In this document: in pieces, positions 1 through 11,900 of the stretch
How the letters are laid out: every line of letters starts with the position of its first letter
Position numbering within the stretch: the first letter of the stretch is position 1
Source: Coccinella septempunctata
Taxonomy: Eukaryota; Arthropoda; Insecta; Coleoptera; Coccinellidae
DNA: 64,000 bases
Direction: 5' to 3'
Assembly (NCBI RefSeq): GCF_907165205.1
Contig: NC_058190.1
Span: 6,208,001-6,272,000 of the forward strand
Made by a program: the position numbers and the translations under genes
Notes under the pieces: generated by a model
What the model was told of the DNA's origin: nothing
The model's database searches: none
What the model saw: only the letters and a program-made list of their open reading frames with translations

Positions 1-47
1 TGGAGTTTAGTATTAAAACTGATTTTCTAAACGTTTCATTCTTACAG

Positions 48-3000
48 ATCGACGGAACGAAATCAAGATTCAGAATAAAGCTGGACCAATCCCTTCAAAT
101 CATCACACTTTACACTACAGATTCCGGTATTTATTTGTGCACGGCTGATAATAATTTAGGCAACCCTGTGCAAAGCCAGATCAAACTGGATGTCGTAGGT
201 AAGAATAACGAAAACGATGTTTTTAACTTTTTCTTTCGAATCTATATCTTTTTCTACAAGTACTACCAAAAAAACAAGAATGTCTAAACTTTAAATCTAT
301 TTGGTTGTTGTGAGTAACAAATTTTCAGTTTCAAAGGACTAATCTGCTAACTTTTACTTTATCTTCTTCTTCTTCCATTAACAGCACCAGCATTGAATAC
401 TTCTGCTTCTGTGTATTCTGACGAAGAAATGAATCCCAACGTCGTAGCATCCTTGAACGCTCCCGCAATCCTAAATTGTTTCGCCCTTGGGTATCCTATT
501 CCTGTAATAACATGGTGGAAGGAAAACGACATGATACCACTCAAAACATCACAGTTTGAAGTTCGTAAAGACTTTTCCCTTCTCATTCACTCAGTACAAC
601 TGTCAAATCTTGGTATATACACATGCCAGGCTTACAATGGAATAGGTAAAGCCGCAAGTTATGGTGTTACCGTACAAGCTAAAGGTCCATATTATGGAAG
701 GATAGATCCAGGGAATCAAAAATATTTGAAATACATCATCAATCCACCGAATGTTCCGACCACTCCCTCTCCTTTGATTCCTCCGACACCTTTCACCTCA
801 CCTCCATATGTACCCACCCAAAACGAACCAGCACCTAAAGTGCAGATACCAGAACGCCCGAAACCTACAGAATTCGCTCCAATGCCTGAAAGGACCACTA
901 GTTACTATGGTAAACCAATGCTGTCCATAACGTAAATGCTTTTGCGCAGATGCTTGCTAACATTTATTTTGGAGCTCTTCAGCATGCATACGCTCACTAT
1001 TTCTGCTTTAGCTCTGCTTCATATGGCAAACACACTTTCCTATTATCACTCAAAGATTGACAAGTACTCATGCAAGTCTTGATGTCTACCATACCATACC
1101 ATGACTGAATGTGGTCTACATTCGATCCCTATTCCCTCCTGTAGTCTGTCGGCGAAAAGTTGTACTATTATTGACTGCAGGTCATGTGGTATTGTTTGAG
1201 AGTCATGAATGGGTGTAGGATTCTACAGAGTAAGTGAGGCTTGGTGCAGTCTTGGTTGGACAGGTGGCGTGTCATGATGAGGATTGAAAAATATCCCTCA
1301 TGGCGGGCTTCCTTTCTTTTCTCGCTTAAAGACATTATCCTCCGGTTGACATGTTGCACTGCACTGTACAATGACCCCGAAACCGATCTACAGTTCGTGT
1401 ATATATGTTTCAGCCTCTCTGGGAATTCCTACGCTGATTCATGATTTCTGATTCTTCGAATTGTCGTCTCCACATTAAATACTCATGCAAGTGTTTTTTA
1501 TGTACAAATTCTCGATTGTTTATTGTTTTGTGATTCAAAATGATTCGTCGGTTGATTTGGCTATTCTGAATCAACCAATTGATGGTCGTATATTTAGCCA
1601 TAGTTGCCACATGATCGGCTTCTCTTCGAATTGAAACATTCAAATGACTACTTTTCTTTCACATAGATGAATCCACACGTCACCTGTGACGATGTTGTGC
1701 ATACAGGGTATACCAGGTGTGTGTAAATTGTCCTTCACTTTATTTCAATCCAAGATATAGACTAACCTGCTTCAGTTCAAAGATTATAGAGTAGAAAGAT
1801 AGGAAACGCCCTCATAAATCTAGTACAAAAATCGACTGTAATTTGTACAGTGAAAACACATTTGACAATGAGATGGCGCTGAAAACGTTCTGTCAATACA
1901 GAAAAACTGTTTAGTAACAGCGAATAGAGCTTTGACTAAGACACAAAAAGCATAATATACTTTTGTGGCTGCATGGTGATCTGCTATACGTCAAAGGTGT
2001 TATTTCTGTTCAAGACGTTGTTTTGAATTAACAAACTTAGTTGAATCTGTACAATTCATATCAGAAATTGATATGAACCAATATCCAATGTAACATCATA
2101 GCATACACATTTCAGTTACTTACATATTATTCACAGAATGCAGAATCCCAATTAAAAAAAAAAACTTCACTGAGGTATAAAAGACCTGTATGTTTGCCCG
2201 TCAGTATAGTTTCTTTATAATTTCTTTATGATATGGTTTCTTTAAAACACAATATACAAATTGATTCATAAATGAATAAAACACTTACAGCAGGTTTCAT
2301 AAAACTTTGACTTTCCAAACAACAATTTGACAGTCACCCGATTCCCAAATCGAAATCAACAATTGAGAATCTTTGAATGGACATATAAAAGTAATAAATT
2401 TCCTCCAGTTCTCAATTGAATTGCAGCAAAATGTTCAGTACACATGGTGTAGTCAGTAGTGTTTGCAGCCCTTTACGCCCTGAAAATTTTATCCACTTGG
2501 TAGCACTGAAAATAAAAATCAATGAATGACCGAGTCTCATGTTACCAGTTTCAATACTGACATTCCCATTTTCCTCAGTGAGATTCGTTTTATTCGATCG
2601 ACAGTTCTTCACCATACAATAATTTTCCAACGATATTTTGAGGTTTTCACCAAGAAATTAGACACAAATTTCAATAATCAGCTACTAGAACGAGCTTGAT
2701 AAACAAAAGGCGGTACCAGAATCGAAACATTCAAAACCTCTTTGATCAAAATGGCTATCTGAAATCTAACAAAATTTTAAATGTTTCTGCAAATATCCCT
2801 CGAATTAATATTTAACCAGTCTAAGGGCCTTAAAAACACATTTGAAACACAGATGGCGCTCACATCACTTTAGTCCCTTCGTCTTTCTACTCTAAATCTT
2901 TGCCTTACGTCCAGTTTCATAATCAAGTTTAAGGTCACTTTAAGCTTTACTGTAATTTTTAGTAGGGTTAAAGGAAGCTTTATAATTAAAGACTCTGTAG

Positions 3001-5284
3001 GTTTGATTATGTAACCGGCCGTTAGTTCTTAACTTTGACAATTTGCCACATTTGACATTCCAAATTTCCATTGCATATGTCATATCAAGCGATCTTATAT
3101 AGGGAGTGAAGGAATTGCAATTTACCGGAATTCTACTCATGCGACTCATGTCATTATTACCCCTCATACTCGACCTACGAATAATGACACATTGCCAATG
3201 TTTTCAATAAATAATGTAAGCGCTCTCGGCAGTCGCCACTCTTTGTACCATTTGTCTGAAGTCGAAGTAGCGTAGCAGCAAGATTCCACTACATACCCCT
3301 GATACAGTGATACTTCTTCCGCCTCTGCTATGCTATCTGCCAGCCATAGAACACAAATAATGCTGCCGGCTATCTTGTTCGAGAACAGCGACGTCCACCA
3401 CTATATCATTTCATTCGGCCATAACGCAGATTTGAACAAATCTCGATTTACAACCAACGTCCGAGCGCGCCCATAGGAGTATTCACTTCAAGATTGGTTA
3501 TTTGATACGGCTCGCATATCCACTTTGGTTTGAATGAGTATATCTATTGTGTGTTCAAAAAGTACTGAAAATGCCAAAGTATTAAAATCGAAAAGCCAGT
3601 TTCCTAATGAAATTTGAAGTTCCTTTAAACTTGAAGCTTCCTTTATTGGTATTGTACCATTCGACGAACTCAATTCACGTCATTACAGACGCCACTAGCT
3701 ACATATAAGTCATATATATATATTCTTTTGAATGTCAGCAATACATTTTTAGTTATCAAACAATATAGCAGATGTATGAGTTTTAGCAAAGGTTAGTGTA
3801 ACGGGGTACCATACAATTCGGAGTATGAAGTAGTTTTTGTGTGTGTATATTTTTCTGTAAAATGAGCTTCATAGAGATTTTCTTTGCTCTTATCAATTAA
3901 ATAATAATAATGATAATAATAATGATACAAGAGCTTAGGGAAAAACCTCAGTAAAAAAACCCTGTCTCCCCGTGAGTAGTGTAGTGATGACAAATTCACA
4001 GAATAAGCTTTTAATACTGAAGGCCTTCCTTTCCATTGACATAAAAATTTCTTCATCCACCTTCCATTTCGAAATAATATCTGAAACAAAGAAACAGAGC
4101 AGAAAACGAGAAAAGAAAGTGAATAATAAAGCCTTCATCCAAACTTATTCCAAGACTTGATGATGACTGAAGAAAAAAATAAATAATCATAGGTACATAA
4201 CTTGTTTTTCAATTGCATTGGGAGGAATATCATCTCTGCGTCAAAAATCTTCTGCTGATCTTGGTGGAGGATCACCCACGTTTTTAGAAATGCCTTCAGT
4301 ACTCAAATTAATAATAGCCAAATCTTGCTTTTGAATGGGAGGGTCTTTCGACCAGGTCCAGTCTTCCAAGTGATGATTCTTCTATTCTTCAGTTGTTCGA
4401 GGAACGCTACAGGACCCTTATTTTATATAAGTCATATGAATTCAATACTGACTCATAGGTAGAGTGCCACTGTTCGAACAATGCCACAGTACCCATCTGA
4501 AATTGTTTTCAAGATAAACACATATAGCTTGAGCCAAACGCTTCTTGCATTTATTGGAATAAACAGTGAAAAATAATGAGATATGCTTGTAATACTTTGC
4601 AGTTCCAATCAATGTAAACTTGACAACACCGGAGAAGAAGTTCCCTGTAGGCAACGATTTGAAGCTTGTTTGCGAGTTCCAAGGATATCCTCCACCACAT
4701 ATCAGTTGGTACAAGGACGGAATACCACTCACGTCATCCAATAGGATAAACATCGAGGTTCATCCAACAGGTAAGTCTTATATTGACTTCAGATATATTT
4801 TGACAGCAATATCACATTCTATCATTCAATAAGTCCAATAAGTACTGAACGATATACACTGTAATAAATTGCTGCATTGTAGTTTAATGCAAACCAATCC
4901 AAATTTTCAGGGTATAGTCGACTGATATTGTTCAAAGCAACCAAGGCGGATTCCGGTATTTACGAATGCGAAGCCAAAAATGAAAACTCCAGAGCAACTA
5001 GCTCAGCTGAGATAACAGTGGAAGGTACATATTTACGAATATTGAAAAAAAACTTGAATTATCTTTATCGTACTTTCGTTCCAGGAGTTTATATACATCC
5101 AAACTGCACAGATAACAAGTTTTTCGCAAACTGCACCCTCATCGTTGCATCGAATTATTGCAACCACAAATATTATGCCAAATTCTGCTGTAGGTCGTGT
5201 ACTGAAGCAGGTTTACTACCAGCAAATGGAGACCATTTAAGAGGTTTGGACAAATACTCGTCTCTACGCAATAATTTGGTGTGA
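48..5284 (+). CDS. Ppn: Papilin-like extracellular matrix protein, 3' exons (partial)
   Basis: Seen: five exons with GT-AG borders that join in one frame: 48-198, 385-909, 4603-4770, 4911-5024 and 5085-5284 (TGA). The first begins mid-domain, so the gene continues to the left. Exon 1 ends one Ig domain (DSGIYLCTADNN). Exon 2 encodes a second Ig domain (CFALGYP, the WW core, GIYTCQAYNG) and then a Pro/Thr-rich linker after GPYYGRIDPGNQKYLKY. Exons 3 and 4 form a third Ig domain (LVCEFQGYPPPHISWYKDG, DSGIYECEA). The last exon encodes a PLAC domain with six cysteines (HPNCTDN, NCTL, YC, FCCRSC) and a short tail ending in LV. Known: Ig domains followed by a terminal PLAC domain is the papilin layout; papilin is a secreted basement-membrane proteoglycan related to ADAMTS proteases. 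The TSR and Kunitz parts would lie outside the window. Exon 2 stays open past its donor to a stop at 935, so intron retention would give a truncated protein without PLAC. An ADAMTS-like relative is possible but less likely. Confidence 0.88.
1355..1440 (+). repeat. Dispersed repeat tail related to the one at 42.4 kb
   Basis: The stretch containing ACAATGACCCCGAAACCGAT, followed by CTACAGTT and then TTCAGCCTCTCTGGGAATT, aligns with 42426-42500. That copy keeps a complete CTGACGA-stem-GAAA core. Here about five bases of the core (ACGAG) are missing, so this copy would be inactive. The family is probably the tail of a retroelement. Confidence 0.5.
1778..2902 (-). mobile_element. Degenerate DNA transposon with THAP-like coding remnant (copy 1)
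   Basis: The ends are inverted repeats: CAAAGATTATAGAGTAGAAA at 1778 and its near complement, CTTTCTACTCTAAATCTTTG, ending at 2902. Both are followed inward by a shared motif around GATGGCGCT. Inside on the minus strand (about 2412-2630) is a short frame with MVKNCRSNKTN and ATKWIKFSGR. This resembles the zinc-binding N-terminal THAP module of P-element-like transposases, but the domain is interrupted and no catalytic domain is visible. A second, inverted copy lies at 40850-41703. Inference: a non-autonomous, P-like element. I found no convincing target-site duplication. Confidence 0.6.
3899..3930 (+). repeat. AAT/GAT microsatellite
   Basis: Imperfect trinucleotide run of AAT units interrupted by GAT units within the papilin-like intron. 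Confidence 0.8.
5085..5212 (+). other. PLAC domain of the papilin-like protein
   Basis: The last exon encodes a compact module with six cysteines spaced as in PLAC (protease and lacunin) domains: C-x8-C-x8-C-x8-CC-x2-C, with the NKFFANCTLIV and YYAKFCCRSC blocks typical of the family. PLAC domains sit at the extreme C-terminus of papilin, lacunin and several ADAMTS or ADAMTS-like proteins. The exon starts in phase 1, continuing the codon split at 5024. Confidence 0.85.
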
Positions 5285-5560
5285 ATGAACTGTTACTAGT
5301 CCCATTTTTGTTTTTAAGTTTGTCTAGCCTAAGTTATTTTATTTTAAATTAATAATTTGCCATCTGTATTTAAATTTATATTTCAAATTTGATGAATAAT
5401 CAATTGTAATTAAATGTAGATAAATTATTCAAAGTGCATTTATGTGTGCAAGTTTGTGTGCCTTATGATCAACATCATTAATTTGTAAATACTGACAAAT
5501 AATTTTTTAAGAAGAGTGTATAATTGCGAAAATAAAATATTTTGAATTAGATTTCATTTC
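5285..5560 (+). other. 3' UTR of the papilin-like gene
   Basis: AT-rich sequence after the TGA at 5282-5284 with no coding signal. It ends around a canonical AATAAA at 5531-5536, giving a 3' UTR of roughly 270 nt. The cleavage point is inferred from the signal. Confidence 0.65.
5531..5536 (+). terminator. Poly(A) signal AATAAA of the papilin-like gene
   Basis: First AATAAA hexamer downstream of the papilin-like stop codon, about 250 nt past it and in an AT-rich setting. Confidence 0.65.
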
Positions 5561-7914
5561 TGTCATTGACCTATCCATTTAATGAATACTCAATGTTTCT
5601 TTGAAAACCAAGGCTGACTCCCAAATATTATGATTTGCATCACATCTTATTCTACATTATACAGGGTGAGTAAACTCACTTTTTCTGATTAATTCCATGG
5701 TTTTGATCATTTTAACTAGATCATATCTTGAAAACCGATCGAAATAAATGTATTATTTTCCTCACGAACAGTTTTGAAATCTTCTATTTTTCGGATTACA
5801 CTACAGTTGGTCCGAAAGAACTACAATTTTTCGAAAATGACCTTAAAATGGTTAACAAGTTCATTATCTTTAAACCATGCTGTGAATTGATTTTTAAGAA
5901 TTATTCATTTTAGGCCTTAATTTTCTCCATAAAAATGAGGACCACCCACTAAAGGTATCCACCAGAAAAAATTCAGTGCAAGCCTTTTGAAAAACTGCAC
6001 ACTCGAACGGTTTCCAAGATATGACATCTTGTTGAAACCATCATAACCATGAAATTTGACGGAAAAAATGCTCCATGTCAAAAAGACACACTGGTTGATT
6101 ATGAATTATTAGAGTATGGTATAAAAATGGGGCATTCTCTTTTAATACGCCGTAAATACCATATAGTGCTTGATTTATTGAAACCTTTTACAAGTAGGTA
6201 ACCATATGCTTGTTCAGTAACAAGCAGGCATAGGTATGATTTATGTTATTTCATGTGAACTTTAATTCAACAATTGTCAATTTGACTATATAAAGCTATG
6301 TAATATTTTTTTGATTATTACCAATTTGCTTTCAATAAATGACAAATTTTGCCCATTTCCATATTCAATTACCATCTTATTTTAAAATTGCACATTTTAC
6401 TTCATTTCGATTACTCGCATTATCTCGTACCTTGAACGATGTTTTATGTAATATGGTTAATTTCTATACATTCTTCCAACTGAGAGAGTAAGTATGAGAC
6501 GCCAGTGTAAAAAAATAAAGTAATCAAATACTAAATAGGTTAAAACCCACCAATAAATTAGGTCCAAATTATCCACACAATTTGTTCGAAGCCTTCACCA
6601 ATAGATTGATGCTCGCACAGTTTTAACCATTCAAGTTAAGAGGAAGTAATCCCTCAAGAATCTCCATTCAATAACAGCATTCACTAGTTCTTAATTTCAG
6701 CTTTTAATTTTGGACGTAAAGCGTTGAATAATAGACGTTTTGATGTCACTCTTTCTTTTTTTCCAATTTAGTTGGTTTTTTAAAGTTGTTCTTTTAGTGT
6801 CTGTAAAACTTGTTTCCACAATCATTTTTCCACGGTTTTTCAACATATTTCGATAAAAATAGCGGCGGGTTATATCGGCGATTCAATTCTTCATATATTG
6901 CAAAAATTTTCATAGTAATATATAGCAAAATTACGCTGAAATTCAGGAATATCTGAAAATTATTCAATATTCCTAATATTACTTCTCGCGTACTAATGGG
7001 GGCTACCGTTTTTTTGCTCACCAGTTGGCGCCTTTGTAGAGTGAGGTCCTGAACATAGACAAACTAATGCAAGATTTGTTTATCTACGATGACGGGAACT
7101 TGTGATTTCATAGATCATAATATTGGAGAAATTGAATATATAGATATTTGTTTACTAATCAATATCTTGTTCGTCATGTGTGTAAGTCCCTTTCTGACAA
7201 TGATTTGGCTTCACTTCTTTTATAGCATTAAACACGTAATATCAATAAAAGTATTATAGATATATGGAGACCATAAACTTAATATTAATCATATAGTTGA
7301 GTCTATGAGTTGGACCTCACGCTACACTAGCACATCTAGCGGCGAATTCACACGCGGTAGCCCTCATTTATACTTTTTAACTGACTCAGTTCGTAATTTA
7401 GGCTATTGCTCAAATATGTGGCACATGTACGTATTCTGGGTAGCATCCGTAAAGTAACCAATGTCGATAGTCTTGATCCCGAATCGTATGTAGTACTTCC
7501 CCTTAATATACAGTAGTAATAATATCACTATGACGCCTCAATTTTAGTTAGTAGCCTTCGTTTCGGAATTGAATTTGAGCTTTTTCATCAGAAGCTTTCA
7601 ATTCCAGTCACTTGCTTAAGTTAAGCAAGTTTCCCTTCCCTTGCTCTGAAGTCACTGATCAAAACCGATACACTCGAGCAGCGCAGGCTCAGTATGATCA
7701 AATATATCGTGCACCTGAACCAAATTTATGTATTGATTAAGCATATCTACCATAATCTATATATTATTTCTTGATAGAGCATATCGCGAGAAAATGTTTG
7801 AGGAAAAAAACATTGTATTTCTCGTGAAACAAGGTTCATTCAATTTATACCTGAAATCTGAAATTGAGATGAATTCACGAAATATGGGTGGAATGAAACT
7901 CAAGAATTTCTGTA
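5561..7914. other. Intergenic region between convergent genes
   Basis: No coding signal. A repeat starting TATACAGGGTGAG near 5661 introduces several hundred bases resembling dispersed insect repeat, and a MITE lies at 6996-7369. The rest is AT-rich unique-looking DNA. Confidence 0.6.
6996..7369. mobile_element. MITE with imperfect ~60-bp terminal inverted repeats
   Basis: The left end reads GGGGCTACCG and, further in, GTGAGGTCCTGAACATAGAC. The right end contains GAGTCTATGAGTTGGACCTCAC and closes with CGGTAGCCC. The two are inverted relative to each other and flank about 250 bp with no coding capacity. The flanks AATG and CATT make the palindrome slightly longer. Family not recognised. Confidence 0.6.
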
Positions 7915-8820
7915 ATATACTATTATCCATTTTATTAAAACCCAAATTTTTACATCTCTGTTATATATACTAATGAAACATGAAGGTGGAAAAAACACAA
8001 GCAAATCAATTAAGTGATGACTGAAAAATATTTACAATATAACAATATTCCAGTTAGGCTGGTCTCAGACCAGCGCCAGACGATCCTTATAATAAAAAAT
8101 AGGGCTCTACGAAAGCAAACCTTCCAAATATGACTTTAAGACTAAAATATTATCATTTAACAATTAACCAGAAAGTGAATTGGTTTTGTTCGTAATTTTG
8201 CAATCAGTAACAGTAATATTAATTTGGTAGGGAACAACACCAATCCCCGGAACTGCTTGCATGGATAAAATTATATACAAACAAACATAATGAATGTCAA
8301 ACGTTTAAATCGTGAAGGTAATAGTCATGTATATTGAGCACGACTCTTATGACACTTAACACGATGTAACAGCACATTTACAATCTAGCTAACCTAAGAA
8401 TTAAAAGCCTATAAATAATACTAACTCGTTCATTTACATCAACGCTAATGCCTCGCCAAGTCCCTTCCGTTTTGAACAGATAAACAGAAGGCGCTAAGGC
8501 AACTTGTTAATGGAATGTTTAAACCCATTGCGTTGTCTATCGACCCAAAATGGCGCAGGGTTGACATAGTAACTCTGCCCAATGTACGATCGGTACGCGC
8601 GCGAAAATCCAAGCACAACGAAGAGAGTGGGTAAATGCAGTGCCATCTATTCACGCGCGCTTGGTACGTACGTTGAGTTTGCTCAAGCAACTGATGTACT
8701 AAAAATTAGCAACAGGATTTGTACAACACTGGGTGAGAGGAAAAGCTTGTGTTGATTTTGGATCCGGACATCACAAGCTTCTTCGTCCACCTGTTTTATT
8801 GGCAGTGTCATGATGTTTGT
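7915..8820 (-). other. Probable 3' UTR of Na+/K+-ATPase alpha
   Basis: Sequence following the ATPase stop. The part 8440-8700 is less AT-rich than its surroundings and CpG-containing, as often seen in conserved UTRs. The extent is inferred from the AATAAA at 7936-7931. Confidence 0.4.
7931..7936 (-). terminator. Candidate poly(A) signal of Na+/K+-ATPase alpha
   Basis: TTTATT on the plus strand (AATAAA on the minus strand) about 885 nt past the ATPase stop codon. Another AATAAA at 8795-8800 lies only 21 nt past the stop and seems too close to be the main site. Confidence 0.35.
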
Positions 8821-8941
8821 CTAGTAATAGGTTTCTTGTTCTAACCAGCCTCCTGGATTACGACGCAAGTAGAACCTCCTCGTTTCATCATAAATGAAAA
8901 TGGCCAACATGAAGGGGATGGCAGGTAACCACCACACAAAC
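8821..8941 (-). CDS. Atpalpha: Na+/K+-ATPase alpha last exon: M10 and C-terminus
   Basis: 121 nt. It completes the split Lys codon, then FVWWLPAIPFMLAIFIYDE (M10) and the C-terminal RRNPGGWLEQETYY followed by TAG. The terminal tyrosines are characteristic of the Na+/K+ pump. Confidence 0.96.
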
Positions 8942-11900
8942 CTATAAAGAAAATTCTGTTTTTAGTTTCGAAAATCGAAGTTGAAATCGAAAAAAACCTT
9001 GAAAGATGCGTAAACGACACATAATTTTCAACGTGAATATGCAGTAGAATGCTATGCCCATGTCTGTGTCGTTCTTGAGCGTTGAATAAGGTTAGCCGAA
9101 CCTCGTGAATTCCATGGTTTCTTCTGATGACTTGTCGAATAAAACCATTCTGGTGAATTTTCCCAAAATGATTTCGTTCATCGTTTTGCAAAAACATTAA
9201 TCGACTTAAGACATATCGATATATTTTCGCCAAGATATCGTAAGCCTCAATTACTTGCCTTGTGACCTACGATATTTTGGCAAAAATGTATCGATATATA
9301 GTCCATTCAAGAATGATTGACATCCCAGTAGGTCTTGAAAGTCTAGACGCAGCATAATATCTGGTCACAAAAGATCTTTAAAAATTTCTGTACTTTCAAT
9401 CATAGAACTAGAATATATTAATATAACCTAGAAAAGGTTATAAGGAAAATAAGAAATATTCAAATTTGCAGCATATTTATCAGCATTCAAAATTGACACA
9501 ATTATGTTTCCAATTTGTGCGATTATATTAAGAATATGGAAAGCTGTACAAAATTCAAATAAGCGTCGGTGAGTGCATAGATTCACATATAATAGGTCTA
9601 TAGATCAATGTTCATTCACAATACCAACCTGAATTCCGCAACACAAAATCTCAACCTATGGGCTATTACCAACCTAAATTCGATTTTCCATAGCCACCCG
9701 AGATGTCAATCATTCTTGAATGGACTATATATATGCTAATAATTAAACTGTACTCAATCTACATCTGAAAAATATCAAATATCTTTCCTTACAGGATGTT
9801 AGATTTTACTCTTTATGTATTTCATGGCGATGAATGCGTCATCGGACCCCTGGCTTTGTCAGCCGACACAGCAAAGCCCGACTGGTGCAAATTTGTTTCC
9901 TTGAGAGCGGCATCTTTTGGCTTTGTTCCATGCTTGTTCGCATCCTTTTGAAAGCGTTGCTATTAGAATTACAGATGCCGAATTGTCAACGCATCAGGTG
10001 TATAATTTGAACAGCTCGAGATTGAAATTTTGGCCACGTATAACCACAAATTCATACCAAAATTATCTAATATCCGACATAATGCGCAGCAGATTCGAAA
10101 CTGCCATGAATATTTCAGTACTACGCTACTAAATGCAGTCTCAGACAACGTTACTGGTGCTAAATTGTTTCACTCAAAAGGTAATGTACTCTCAGTCTTC
10201 TCAAAAATACTGATGTAACTATTTTCATGTTTTTTCCAATCTCTATGAAATGAGTCCACGTGCAAGATTATTTCAGAATCTTCAAAAAGATTTATAATCC
10301 TTACTAATACTGCTCAATCAATATGTTCACACTAGTCAACTCAATTAAATGCCTCCTCCTGAATATGTATTTTATAATATTTCATAACTTCCATAGATTT
10401 TCAGACCTCTCTAGATTTTCTCACAGGGAAATGGGTATGTACCACCAGAAATGAACCTTCTCATGTCTTCCTCATTGATAATGAATACTGATTTATTGTT
10501 TCCTAATGATCATCTCATTTATTTGATTCAGTTCATTCCATTGCTCAAGTCAACCCTGTTGTTAACCTCTCACTCACATATCAATAATTACTGTTGTCGA
10601 GTTTCAGATGAATGAATTCTCATGTTCTCCAGGGTGGACTCTGGAATTAGTAGTTTTCCTTCAGCACACGATATGAACTTCTCATATACGGTTCAACGAT
10701 TAGTAGTAAGATACTGGTCTGACAGTCTCTCGTCCTGGTTCCACTCTGGAAGGTCTGATCTGGTAATCATGTACTCTCTCAATTGGTATGATCTCCTCAT
10801 TAAACTTTGTATTTTAATAGATATATGCTCATATTCATTCATCTTGCTCGACATAAAAATTAGTTCTCAAGCCTTCTTCTGCTCTTCTCGAAACCAACGA
10901 TTAGTGGTCTTTCTATTTAGAACTCTCATTTTGTGCCTATCTTATTTTATCAATTGTAGCTTCTATTTTTCTGATTGTGCTTACTTGTAAGCAGTCTGTC
11001 CCTGTTGTATTGATTGATGCATTTCACGTTCTTCAAGACCAACGTTATTTATATTAATTATAATATTCTTGCTCTGCTCATATTCAATGTAGTGATCTCA
11101 TTAATGACCAGACTCAGCATTTTAGTTTACACCTCTTAACCTGAATTAATATAACAACTCAGCCTTCTCACTAAATTCATTATTTTATTCTAACCTCAAT
11201 TTTCATTGGTTGCTCTGTCACTGTAAACGCTGTGTTGACTTTGAATTTGAAGTTTCCCAGGGTGTGAGTCTGACCTCAAGTGAATTCTCATTTGACCTAC
11301 TCTTGATTATCTCTGTTTTTAGTTGAATACTGTTGCTCTGAGACTATAGGTGTTGTGTTAGTATTTGTATTTATTACTATATTAGCTTCATGCGGGTGAC
11401 TTATTCATTTCATGATGGTGAACGATATACAATGAAGGTTTTTACAATACCATCATCTTGTAACAGTCTGTGATGCTTGATGCCTGATTTTTTGATGAGA
11501 AGATAAAAAGATAATACTTCAACATATTTATAAGGCTTTTATCTCCACAAAATCTACTTGTCTTACCAATTTTGTGTTTGGATAGCTTCTTGCTTCAATT
11601 AAAGATTTGGTATATGACCTATAACCTCAATTACTCCCTAGCAATCCAAACATTTATGGAGCTTTCATCGTTTTACTGGAGCATACGGTGTCCCCAAATC
11701 ATTTTTTACGTCAAAAATAAATTGTTTTATTATTTTTTCTTTTCCTTCTTTCACAAGCAAAGTTGCTGGTTAGTAAAATAAGTATCAGTGAAGAAATCTA
11801 TTCTATTAATCAATAGTTGAAACTGACAAAAGTTGACCCTCCCTGCTTATCGTCGCCTGAGTCATGGTACTGATGTCGGCAAATGGGCTTCAGATTTTCA

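Larger units (their letters stand above)
910..4602 (+). other. 3.7 kb intron of the papilin-like gene, repeat-filled
   Basis: Donor GTAAAC at 910, acceptor TTTGCAG ending at 4602. It contains a hammerhead-like repeat tail (about 1190-1480), an inverted THAP-containing element (1778-2902) and an AAT/GAT microsatellite (3899-3930). The segment 3180-3480 is less AT-rich but has no open frame I can assign. Nothing else in it looks like an exon. Confidence 0.7.
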
